From Paenibacillus sp. UBA6285 (GTDB lineage Bacteria > Bacillota > Bacilli > Paenibacillales > Paenibacillaceae), in NCBI GenBank assembly GCA_002438345.1, contig DJUJ01000049.1:19673-24842 (forward strand): DNA of 5,170 nt. Reading direction: 5' to 3'. Of this stretch, positions 1 to 5,001 are shown piece by piece (the first letter of the stretch is position 1; every line of letters begins with the position of its first letter). Below the pieces are notes generated by a model, which worked only from the letters and a program-made list of their open reading frames with translations, was not told where the DNA came from and did no database searches. The position numbers and the translations under genes are program-made.

Positions 1-165
1 GCCTTCAGGTACATTCTGTAACAGCGATGTATACCAAGCCGAGAAAACAATCAACACGAAGAGGAAGACCATAGCCACGCCGCTTTGAATGATATATCCC
101 ACATAAGGAAGCATACTTCCCATGAATCGACCTCGCCGCGTGCGCCGCAGCTCTTTCAAATCCAT
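1..165 (-). CDS. ecsB: EcsB-family ABC transporter permease, N-terminal 55 residues (partial)
   Basis: This is the 5' end of a gene running off the left edge; 55 codons are visible and the frame is open to base 1. The start ATG (165-163) lies 1 nt after the ecsA stop codon and is preceded by AGGGAGG about 8 nt upstream, so the start is well supported. The product begins with a basic cytoplasmic stretch (MDLKELRRTRRGRF). A proline/glycine-bearing segment follows (MLPYVGYIIQSG), then a hydrophobic run at about residues 29-45 (VAMVFLFVLIVFSAWY) that should be the first membrane span. This is the arrangement expected of EcsB, the multi-span membrane partner of the EcsA ATPase. In Bacillus, EcsAB affects protein secretion, competence and regulated intramembrane proteolysis; the transported substrate is not firmly known. 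The assignment rests mainly on position after ecsA, because too little protein is present to identify the family from sequence alone. Confidence 0.75.
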   Translation of the reverse strand, partial: MDLKELRRTRRGRFMGSMLPYVGYIIQSGVAMVFLFVLIVFSAWYTSLLQNVPEG

Positions 166-166
166 A

Positions 167-913
167 TTATTTCCCTCCCTGAACCAGCTCGTAGAACAGC
201 TGCTCCAAAGTCAGCCCCTGTAGTCCAGTGGTTGCCGCAATTTCTTCCAGCGTTCCTTGAGCAATCACCTTACCTTTATGCAGCACAATAAAGCGGTCGC
301 AATAATTCTCAATGGTAGAAAGAATATGAGAGCTAAGCAGAATAGAGGATCCTGATTTTTTCAGATCCATCATGAAATCAAGCAGCGAGCGAATACCTAA
401 CGGATCTAGCCCTAGAAAAGGCTCATCGATGACATATAACGCTGGCCGCGCTACGAATGCGCACATGATCATGACCTTCTGCTTCATTCCTTTGGATAGA
501 TGAGTAGACAGCGTGTCCATCTTATCCTCCATATGGAACAGCTTAGCTAGATGCAAGCTACGGGTCTCGTAATCACTTTGTTCAACCCCATACGCTCTTG
601 CTGTAAATTCAACATGCTCACGTACCGTCATTTCATCATATAGAAGAGGTGATTCAGGTACAAAAGTCAAAGCATTGTGATATCCAATCGGATCTTCAGC
701 ACGGGTCTTGCCCTTTACTGTGATATCGCCCTTGTGGGGCGACATCAATCCTAGAATATGCTTCATGGTCGTACTTTTTCCTGCACCATTTAAACCAATC
801 AACCCAACCATTTCGCCAGGCTGCACCTGAAGCGCAATATCGTGCAGCACCGGCTTATTCAGGCTGTATCCACCACTGAGGCCCGTAATTTGCAATACGG
901 GAGAATTATTCAT
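167..913 (-). CDS. ecsA: EcsA-type ABC transporter ATP-binding protein
   Basis: A complete 248-residue cytoplasmic ATPase subunit that should power the membrane protein encoded next. All ABC motifs are present: Walker A GLNGAGKST (40-48), Q-loop region VPESPLLYDEMTV (85-97) with Glu87 where most families have Gln, signature LSKGMKQK (139-146) in place of LSGGQ, Walker B ALYVIDEP (158-165) with catalytic Glu164, D-loop LGLD (167-170) and the switch His196. The PE(S/T)P Q-loop, the LSKGMKQKVMIMCAF signature and DEPFLGLDP match B. subtilis EcsA as I recall it, and the length is normal, so these deviations are family traits and not damage. The start ATG (913-911) overlaps the helicase TGA as ATGA and follows GAGAGGTGA, giving likely translational coupling. 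The last codons (Gln-Gly-Gly-Lys) contain the ribosome binding site for ecsB. Exported substrate unknown. Confidence 0.93.
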   Translation of the reverse strand: MNNSPVLQITGLSGGYSLNKPVLHDIALQVQPGEMVGLIGLNGAGKSTTMKHILGLMSPHKGDITVKGKTRAEDPIGYHNALTFVPESPLLYDEMTVREHVEFTARAYGVEQSDYETRSLHLAKLFHMEDKMDTLSTHLSKGMKQKVMIMCAFVARPALYVIDEPFLGLDPLGIRSLLDFMMDLKKSGSSILLSSHILSTIENYCDRFIVLHKGKVIAQGTLEEIAATTGLQGLTLEQLFYELVQGGK

Positions 914-2418
914 TGACCGTCACCTCTCGGAGTTTTGTCTTTCAACCACTTTGGTGCTCCCTTATTCTTACGGTTCTTTTCACGTTCCGCATTGCTGCTG
1001 CGTTTATTCCGTGCAGGAGTAGCACCTCCACGCGCGCCTGCGGAAGGATTCACGCTGCGCTGAGAGGAATCGCGCAGTGGTTCTCCGCTTGCCTCACTTG
1101 TATGAATCGTAGCCAGTCTTTTGGTAGGTTGTTGCCCTGTGCTGGTTGTAGACGGCTGAGTACCTGCATTCCCAGATGTTCGAACCTGCGGTTTGCTGCT
1201 ACGCGGAGGAGCCCCGTCGCGGCGTTGTCCGCTGGTTTCATTACTACGTCCTCGTCCATTATTCAAAGAGTTCCGCGCCTCATCTGCTGCTAGCACCTTG
1301 CCACCGACCATTTCCCGTTCTTCAAGGACAATATCCAGTTCACGGGCAAATTTACGCATGATAAAGGTCTGCTGCTCTGTCACAATCGTTACGGACAATC
1401 CGCGTTTTCCCATCCGACCCGTACGACCAGCACGGTGTACATAATGCTCCGAATCAAAGGCAGGATCGAAGCTAACTACCAGAGACAGGTTCTCAATATC
1501 CAGTCCTCTGGCAGCCACATCACTGGCAACGAGCACACGGAATTTTCCCTCGCGGAAACGAGACAATACATTACTGCGCGTTACTTTATCAGCATCACCG
1601 TAAAGTGCAGCTGCGGTCAGTCCAAGATGGTTCAACTTCGCCTCTACCTCTGCAATATCATCAGTAGCATTCACGAACACAATCGCTTTATCTGGATTGT
1701 AATGGCGAATCACCCGCCGCAGCATGTCTATTTTGTTGCGTTCTTCAGCAACAACATAATGATGTTCTAGACTTTCAGCCGTCATTACACCAGGAGCAAT
1801 TCCGACCTCGGCTGGGTTCTTCATTTCACGATTAGCCAATGCTTTCGTCTCCGGTCCAATCGTTGCTGACAGCATAACCAATTGACGCGAACGCAGCGCA
1901 CTACTAACGATTTTCGTTACTTCGCCGGCCCCGCTAAGCTGAAACATTTGGTCAGCTTCATCTAGAACAATTGTGCTGACTTCATGCATCTTCAACTTGC
2001 GAAGTCCAATCAGTTCCCGGATTCGGCCGGGGGTTCCCACGACAAGCTGTGGATGCTCACGTAGTTTGTCAATCTGGCGTTTGATTGCTGCTCCTCCAAT
2101 GAGTCCCATCACCCGAATCCCGCGGTGTTCGCCATAGCGTTCCGCCTCGCGTAAGATTTGCATCGCCAGCTCTTGTGTAGGGGCGAGCACCAGCTTTTGG
2201 ACCACCTTCTGCTCCGGGTTAATTGTTTGAAGCAGAGGCAACAGATAGGCCAGGGTCTTACCCGTTCCTGTCTGGGAAGCTGCAATAACATCTCTTCCCT
2301 CCAGCAGAAGTGGAATCGTCTGCTCTTGTACCGGGGATGGGGCGTTAATGCCGAATTCCGACAATCGGGCAACGAGGTCTTCCTGAATGCCGATAGCCGC
2401 AAAAGAAGCTTTATTCAT
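910..2418 (-). CDS. yfmL: YfmL-type DEAD-box ATP-dependent RNA helicase with long basic tail
   Basis: A complete 502-residue RNA helicase that would unwind or remodel RNA using ATP. Domain 1 (about 1-205) has Phe6 and the Q motif PSPVQEQTIP (27-36, Gln31), motif I ASQTGTGKT (47-55), Ia PTQELA (80-85; the usual Arg is Gln82), GG (108-109), Ib TPGR (129-132), II DEAD (153-156) and III SAT (184-186). Domain 2 (about 215-365) has IVFVN (246-250), motif V SDVAARGLDI (299-308) and motif VI HRAGRTGR (328-335). Residues 380-502 form a low-complexity tail rich in Arg, Ser, Gly, Asn and Gln, ending in a basic patch (GAPKWLKDK). The core, especially the region just before and through DEAD, resembles B. 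subtilis YfmL, which takes part in 50S ribosome assembly; that protein lacks such a tail. The ATG at 2418 follows AAAAGGA with a long 12-nt spacer. It is first gene of the ecs transcription unit. The helicase call is near certain; the YfmL subgroup is from recall (CshA/CshB-type is the alternative). Confidence 0.92.
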   Translation of the reverse strand: MNKASFAAIGIQEDLVARLSEFGINAPSPVQEQTIPLLLEGRDVIAASQTGTGKTLAYLLPLLQTINPEQKVVQKLVLAPTQELAMQILREAERYGEHRGIRVMGLIGGAAIKRQIDKLREHPQLVVGTPGRIRELIGLRKLKMHEVSTIVLDEADQMFQLSGAGEVTKIVSSALRSRQLVMLSATIGPETKALANREMKNPAEVGIAPGVMTAESLEHHYVVAEERNKIDMLRRVIRHYNPDKAIVFVNATDDIAEVEAKLNHLGLTAAALYGDADKVTRSNVLSRFREGKFRVLVASDVAARGLDIENLSLVVSFDPAFDSEHYVHRAGRTGRMGKRGLSVTIVTEQQTFIMRKFARELDIVLEEREMVGGKVLAADEARNSLNNGRGRSNETSGQRRDGAPPRSSKPQVRTSGNAGTQPSTTSTGQQPTKRLATIHTSEASGEPLRDSSQRSVNPSAGARGGATPARNKRSSNAEREKNRKNKGAPKWLKDKTPRGDGQ

Positions 2419-2485
2419 AAGTGTAATTCATCCTTTTCGCTTGAGATAATATCTTCATTATATGCCAAAAAGGCCTCTCCACCAA
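2419..2485 (-). promoter_or_regulatory. Candidate sigma-A promoter and leader of the helicase-ecsAB unit
   Basis: On the minus strand an exact TATAAT -10 hexamer lies at 2462-2457. A partial -35, TTGGTG (3 of 6 consensus bases), sits at 2485-2480 with the ideal 17-nt spacer. Transcription would start near 2450 and leave a leader of about 30 nt carrying the AAAAGGA ribosome binding site. The -35 lies in the loop and distal arm of the terminator hairpin of the upstream unit, and the terminator T-run lies in the spacer. The -35 is weak, so the promoter is plausible but not proven; read-through from the dehydrogenase gene is the alternative. Confidence 0.55.
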
Positions 2486-2495
2486 ATGGAAGGCC
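2467..2495 (-). terminator. Rho-independent terminator after the short-chain dehydrogenase gene
   Basis: Read on the minus strand, GGCCTTCC (2495-2488) pairs with GGAGAGGCC (2480-2472) around a 7-nt loop, with a single bulged base. The stem is followed at once by five T residues (2471-2467). It begins 20 nt after the dehydrogenase stop codon, as expected for the end of the cheX-dehydrogenase unit. In the opposite orientation no T-run follows the stem, so it acts only on minus-strand transcripts. The stem is short (8 pairs with a bulge) and the T-run is only five, so termination may be partial. Confidence 0.65.
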
Positions 2496-2515
2496 AATAA
2501 TGCTACCAGTAGGCT

Positions 2516-3292
2516 CTATTTTCTGTTCATCGCATTATAAGTAAGCTTGTCCGCCAGGCGAGGAAACAGACCGTAAAGCCGAATACCAAACCCTGCTAGA
2601 CCCGGAAGATCGATCTCTTCTTTGCCAGTTTCCATGACCTTCACGATCTTAGAAGAAACATGTTCTGGCGTCATCATCATCCGAGCTACGCTCTTTTCAT
2701 AGTTTCCGGAAGGGTCAGCCGTTTTGAAAAAGTCCGTGGCAATCGGACCAGGGTTCACAGCCGAGACGACAATTCCGCTCTTCCGCAGCTCCTGTCGGAG
2801 CGCATTCGTGAATCCAAGAACAGCATGCTTGGTAGCTGTATAAGCCACAGATTTGGCTGTGCCGATCTTCCCTGCCATGGAAGCCACATTTACGATCTGG
2901 CCACTTCCCCGCTCTAGCATATGTGGAACCACAGCCTTCGTACAGCGAACAATCCCCATGTAGTTAACATCCATCATATCATCAAATTCATGAGGCTCCA
3001 TCTCTGTAAAAGCAGCGAATTTACCGTACCCGGCGTTATTTAGCAAAATATCAACTCTACCGTAAGTCGCTAAAATTTGAGCAAAGGTCTCTTGAACACC
3101 CTCGGCATCTGTTACATCGCATGTATACAGTCCAAAAACGCCCGGGATACCGGCCGCTGTTTCTTTCAGCTTCACTTCGGAACGTGCCACTAGAACGGGA
3201 ATAGCACCCTTCTTACTAAGCATTTGTGCGGTTAATGCACCAATGCCACTTGACGCTCCTGTAATCACAACCACCTTATCTTTGAGTACCAT
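2516..3292 (-). CDS. Short-chain dehydrogenase/reductase (classical SDR), substrate unknown
   Basis: A complete 258-residue, single-domain NAD(P)(H)-dependent oxidoreductase of the classical SDR family, which normally runs about 250 residues. Visible motifs are the cofactor loop TGASSGIG (11-18), Arg37 at the end of strand 2 (which suggests NADP(H) preference), CDVTD (58-62), NNAG (85-88), and the full catalytic tetrad Asn110, Ser138, Tyr151 and Lys155. PGPIATDF (181-188) closes the active site. The C-terminal 25 residues are amphipathic and basic, which might favour membrane association. It looks like the DltE/YqjQ-type general oxidoreductases, but the substrate cannot be read from sequence. 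It lies 28 nt downstream of cheX on the same strand with no terminator between, so co-transcription is likely. The ATG at 3292 is 14 nt from AGGAG, an unusually long spacing; no ATG, GTG or TTG lies closer in frame. A terminator follows. Confidence 0.93.
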   Translation of the reverse strand: MVLKDKVVVITGASSGIGALTAQMLSKKGAIPVLVARSEVKLKETAAGIPGVFGLYTCDVTDAEGVQETFAQILATYGRVDILLNNAGYGKFAAFTEMEPHEFDDMMDVNYMGIVRCTKAVVPHMLERGSGQIVNVASMAGKIGTAKSVAYTATKHAVLGFTNALRQELRKSGIVVSAVNPGPIATDFFKTADPSGNYEKSVARMMMTPEHVSSKIVKVMETGKEEIDLPGLAGFGIRLYGLFPRLADKLTYNAMNRK

Positions 3293-3320
3293 AAAAAGTA
3301 TTTCAGCTCCTAACTCTTGC

Positions 3321-3776
3321 CTAAGAGATCATCACCTGAATATCCATCTCTCCGACCCCATCCATCAATAACGGAATACTAAGCGCTCTGCGAGGTAAAA
3401 AGGACATGCTCTCTAGCTTCATAATTTGAGGTGGGCTTATATCTACTGTAACTCCCTGATTATATAGAATCGTACTGGCATTCCCACTGATCATATTCCC
3501 CAGCTCTGAAATTGCACTCTGACCCATCTCATCCATCTCCGTAATCACATAGCCGCCCATCATAATTGATACCATTCGCAAGGCTACCTGCTCCGCGATA
3601 CCAAATATAATATCTCCGCTCAGCTGACCAGTCATTCCCACTTGAATCCATATATGATTATCGATCAGTTCAATTTCTTTAATACCTAAATTCCCAGTAG
3701 AAGGCGAGACCTGAATCACTTGTTCTATAACTGTCCGTGCAGACTCTAAAAACGGATTAATTACTTCTGCTTTCAT
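3321..3776 (-). CDS. cheX: CheX-family chemotaxis protein (CheY-P phosphatase)
   Basis: A complete 151-residue cytoplasmic protein of the CheC/CheX/FliY family, close to the roughly 155 residues of characterised CheX. These proteins remove the phosphate from phospho-CheY and so reset the flagellar motor signal. The catalytic motif E-x-x-N is visible as ELGN (Glu91, Asn94) within SAISELGNMISGNAS, the family's central helix; CheX has one such motif and CheC two. The fold is otherwise shown by alternating strands such as HIWIQVGMTGQLSGDIIFGI (41-60) and the closing strands LSIPLLMDG and MDIQVMIS. The ATG at 3776 follows GGGGGAG with an 11-nt spacer. It is the first gene of a two-gene unit with the dehydrogenase and lies under a sigma-D type promoter, consistent with co-expression with flagella. 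No other chemotaxis gene is in the window, so it is an orphan copy here. CheX is the best name; a divergent CheC-like protein is the alternative. Confidence 0.87.
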   Translation of the reverse strand: MKAEVINPFLESARTVIEQVIQVSPSTGNLGIKEIELIDNHIWIQVGMTGQLSGDIIFGIAEQVALRMVSIMMGGYVITEMDEMGQSAISELGNMISGNASTILYNQGVTVDISPPQIMKLESMSFLPRRALSIPLLMDGVGEMDIQVMIS

Positions 3777-3847
3777 GAAAATCCAGTCTCCCCCTTTATC
3801 GTGCTTTAGTCATATACCAAAAGTCCCATGCAATATGGATTTATTAT

Positions 3848-3881
3848 ACTTTATATATCGGCACAATTCAGCAAAAATTAA
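3848..3881 (-). promoter_or_regulatory. Sigma-D (flagellar/FliA-type) promoter of cheX
   Basis: On the minus strand GCCGATAT (3862-3855) is an exact match to the Bacillus sigma-D -10 consensus. Fifteen nt upstream lies TTAA (3881-3878), 3 of 4 to the TAAA -35 core; the extended -35 TTAATTTT matches the enteric FliA form TAAAGTTT at 6 of 8 positions. Predicted transcription start is near 3848, giving a leader of about 72 nt to cheX. A TATAAT hexamer just downstream (3848-3843) has no -35 at a 16-18 nt spacing, so sigma-A use looks unlikely. The downstream gene being a chemotaxis gene supports the call strongly. Confidence 0.75.
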
Positions 3882-3924
3882 TGTACATGTCGAATTTAAA
3901 CCCAAGTTTGTTTATGCCTCAACA

Positions 3925-3953
3925 TTGCTCTGTCGGGTATTATCTCCTATAAT
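3925..3953 (+). promoter_or_regulatory. Sigma-A-like promoter of the LysR-type regulator gene
   Basis: An exact TATAAT -10 (3948-3953) is preceded at the ideal 17-nt spacing by TTGCTC (3925-3930), which matches the first three bases of the -35 consensus. Transcription would begin near 3960, leaving a leader of about 70 nt before the gene. The weak -35 is compatible with a regulated promoter. Confidence 0.6.
3939..3953. promoter_or_regulatory. Putative LysR-type operator (T-N11-A dyad) over the lysR -10 element
   Basis: ATTAT (3939-3943), five bases, then ATAAT (3949-3953) form a perfect inverted repeat. It contains the T-N11-A core (T3940 to A3952) typical of LysR-family binding sites. It covers the -10 of the regulator's own promoter, a layout common for negative autoregulation in this family. 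The site is also AT-rich and contains the -10 itself, so chance symmetry is possible. Confidence 0.45.
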
Positions 3954-4014
3954 TTAAATCAAATGCCAACATGGAACGTAAGAAATTATCAAAATCAATT
4001 CTTATTCGATTGTC

Positions 4015-4029
4015 CAAAGGAGGTATTCT
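4015..4029 (+). promoter_or_regulatory. Strong ribosome binding site of the LysR-type gene
   Basis: AAAGGAGGT (4016-4024) is complementary to the 3' end of 16S rRNA and ends 5 nt before the ATG at 4030, which fixes the start. It is the closest to consensus of the ribosome binding sites in the window. Confidence 0.9.
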
Positions 4030-4932
4030 ATGAACATCAGCCAACTGGAGACACTTATAACGATCTCCAAAACGATGAGCTTTCGCAAAGCAGGAGAACT
4101 GCTTAATTTGACCCAGCCAGCGGTTTCAGCACAAATCAAGAGCCTTGAAGAAGAGTTCAAAACACAGTTGGTTGACCGGAACCAGCCTGTTACGTTAACT
4201 GATAAAGGAAAAGTATTTCTGGAGCATGCGGAACAAATTGTGACGATTGTTGAGGAACTTAAGGAACGACTTATGGATCTTGAAGATAATCCCCAAGGTC
4301 ATATCATTCTCGGTACAACGACCTCTATCGCCATTCAAATTTTACCACGTATTTTGTCCTATTTTAAAGACCAGTTCCCTCATATCAAAACATCCATTTC
4401 CTCTATGTCTTCGTCTCAAATTTATCAACATGTCGAGAACGGCATCGTCGATGTCGGCATCGGTTATTTGATCGGACGTAGCCCGAGCACGACTACTTCC
4501 ATCCTATATTATGATACGTTCGAGTTGGTGGTCTCTCCAAGACACCCTTTGGCTCAAGTAAAAACCGCAGGTATAGAAGCCCTAAGCAAAACCCCGCTAA
4601 TTCTGCTTTCACCGGATACAGTGGGCCGTAAATTCGCCGATGAAGTATTCTCCAAGCATGGCATAGAGCCACAGGTAATTATGGAACTGACCAGCAGCGA
4701 GGAAGTGAAACGGATGGTAGAACTCGATTTGGGTGCAGCCATTATTTCCAAGCAGTCAGTGACCGCTGAGGTTCGAGCCGGTTCCCTCAAAATTGTGCCT
4801 ATTATTGAATTGGAGGTCACACATCCTGTAGGTGTCATAACGAAGTCTGGAAAATACGTGAACTCTGCCATGAGACAGTTTCTTAGTGATCTCAAAGGTA
4901 TGCCGGAGACACAGTTTATTGGGTCTGAGTAA
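4030..4932 (+). CDS. LysR-family transcriptional regulator
   Basis: A complete 300-residue DNA-binding regulator, the usual length for the family. Residues 1-60 form the winged helix-turn-helix, with the family pattern MSFRKAGELLNLTQPAVSAQIKSLEEEF (16-43) and the wing ending LTDKGKVFLEHAEQI. A linker helix runs to about 85. The effector-binding domain occupies about 90-290, starting with HIILGTTTSIAIQILP (91-106), the usual first strand and ligand-contacting helix. Further family features are VDVGIGYL (140-147), PRHPLA (170-175) and the EEVKRMVELDLGAAIISK stretch (224-241). These proteins act as tetramers on promoters, usually near their own gene. The ligand and targets cannot be read here. 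It is transcribed away from cheX and is followed after 69 nt by the PHP-family gene with no terminator between, so that gene is a candidate for co-transcription. Function in cysteine, carbon or nitrogen control would be guesswork. Confidence 0.95.
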   Translation: MNISQLETLITISKTMSFRKAGELLNLTQPAVSAQIKSLEEEFKTQLVDRNQPVTLTDKGKVFLEHAEQIVTIVEELKERLMDLEDNPQGHIILGTTTSIAIQILPRILSYFKDQFPHIKTSISSMSSSQIYQHVENGIVDVGIGYLIGRSPSTTTSILYYDTFELVVSPRHPLAQVKTAGIEALSKTPLILLSPDTVGRKFADEVFSKHGIEPQVIMELTSSEEVKRMVELDLGAAIISKQSVTAEVRAGSLKIVPIIELEVTHPVGVITKSGKYVNSAMRQFLSDLKGMPETQFIGSE

Positions 4933-5001
4933 AATAACCCACAAAGTGGAATCGATACTTCTGAGCTTATTGCATAACCTTGTTTAAAGGAGATGTTCTT
5001 G

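Larger units (their letters stand above)
3777..4029. other. Divergent intergenic region between cheX and the LysR gene
   Basis: This 253-bp AT-rich stretch holds no gene. It carries the cheX leader and sigma-D promoter on the left and the LysR-gene promoter with its putative operator on the right. Smaller symmetric elements are CCAT-N5-ATGG at 3826-3838 in the cheX leader, the 8-bp palindrome ATGTACAT at 3881-3888 abutting the sigma-D -35, and AATC-N11-GATT at 3993-4011. None of the small elements is strong enough to name. No terminator is seen or expected, since both flanking genes read outward. Confidence 0.8.

Noticed and set aside
139..164. Non-LSGGQ signature and Glu in the Q-loop of EcsA as signs of a degenerate ATPase (residues 87 and 139-146).
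   Set aside because: As I recall, both deviations occur in B. subtilis EcsA, and Walker A, Walker B and the switch His are intact. The coordinates given are near the gene's end; the residues lie at about 476-656 on the minus strand.
1435..1770. Plus-strand open frame of 111 codons antisense to the helicase.
   Set aside because: It lies wholly inside the conserved helicase core, shows no recognisable domain, and is explained as a shadow frame.
2411..2431. Six-codon minus-strand leader ORF (MNYTYE) overlapping the helicase start.
   Set aside because: Its ATG abuts the ribosome binding site with no spacing, and it has no attenuator-like structure around it.
2441..2465. Plus-strand TTGAGA with a downstream TATATG as an antisense promoter.
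   Set aside because: The spacer is too short and no plus-strand gene follows.
2158..2544. Plus-strand open frame of 128 codons spanning the helicase start and terminator.
   Set aside because: No ribosome binding site or domain; it crosses the minus-strand promoter/terminator and the SDR gene end.
3843..3848. TATAAT on the minus strand as a sigma-A -10 for cheX.
   Set aside because: The only TTG-type hexamers upstream give spacers of 12 or 20 nt; the overlapping sigma-D element fits much better.
3993..4011. AATC-N11-GATT dyad as a second LysR operator.
   Set aside because: Arms are four bases in AT-rich DNA, between promoter and ribosome binding site; it fits less well than the ATTAT-N5-ATAAT site.
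4939..4949. CCAC-AAA-GTGG hairpin after the LysR gene as a terminator.
   Set aside because: Four base pairs only and no T-run follows.
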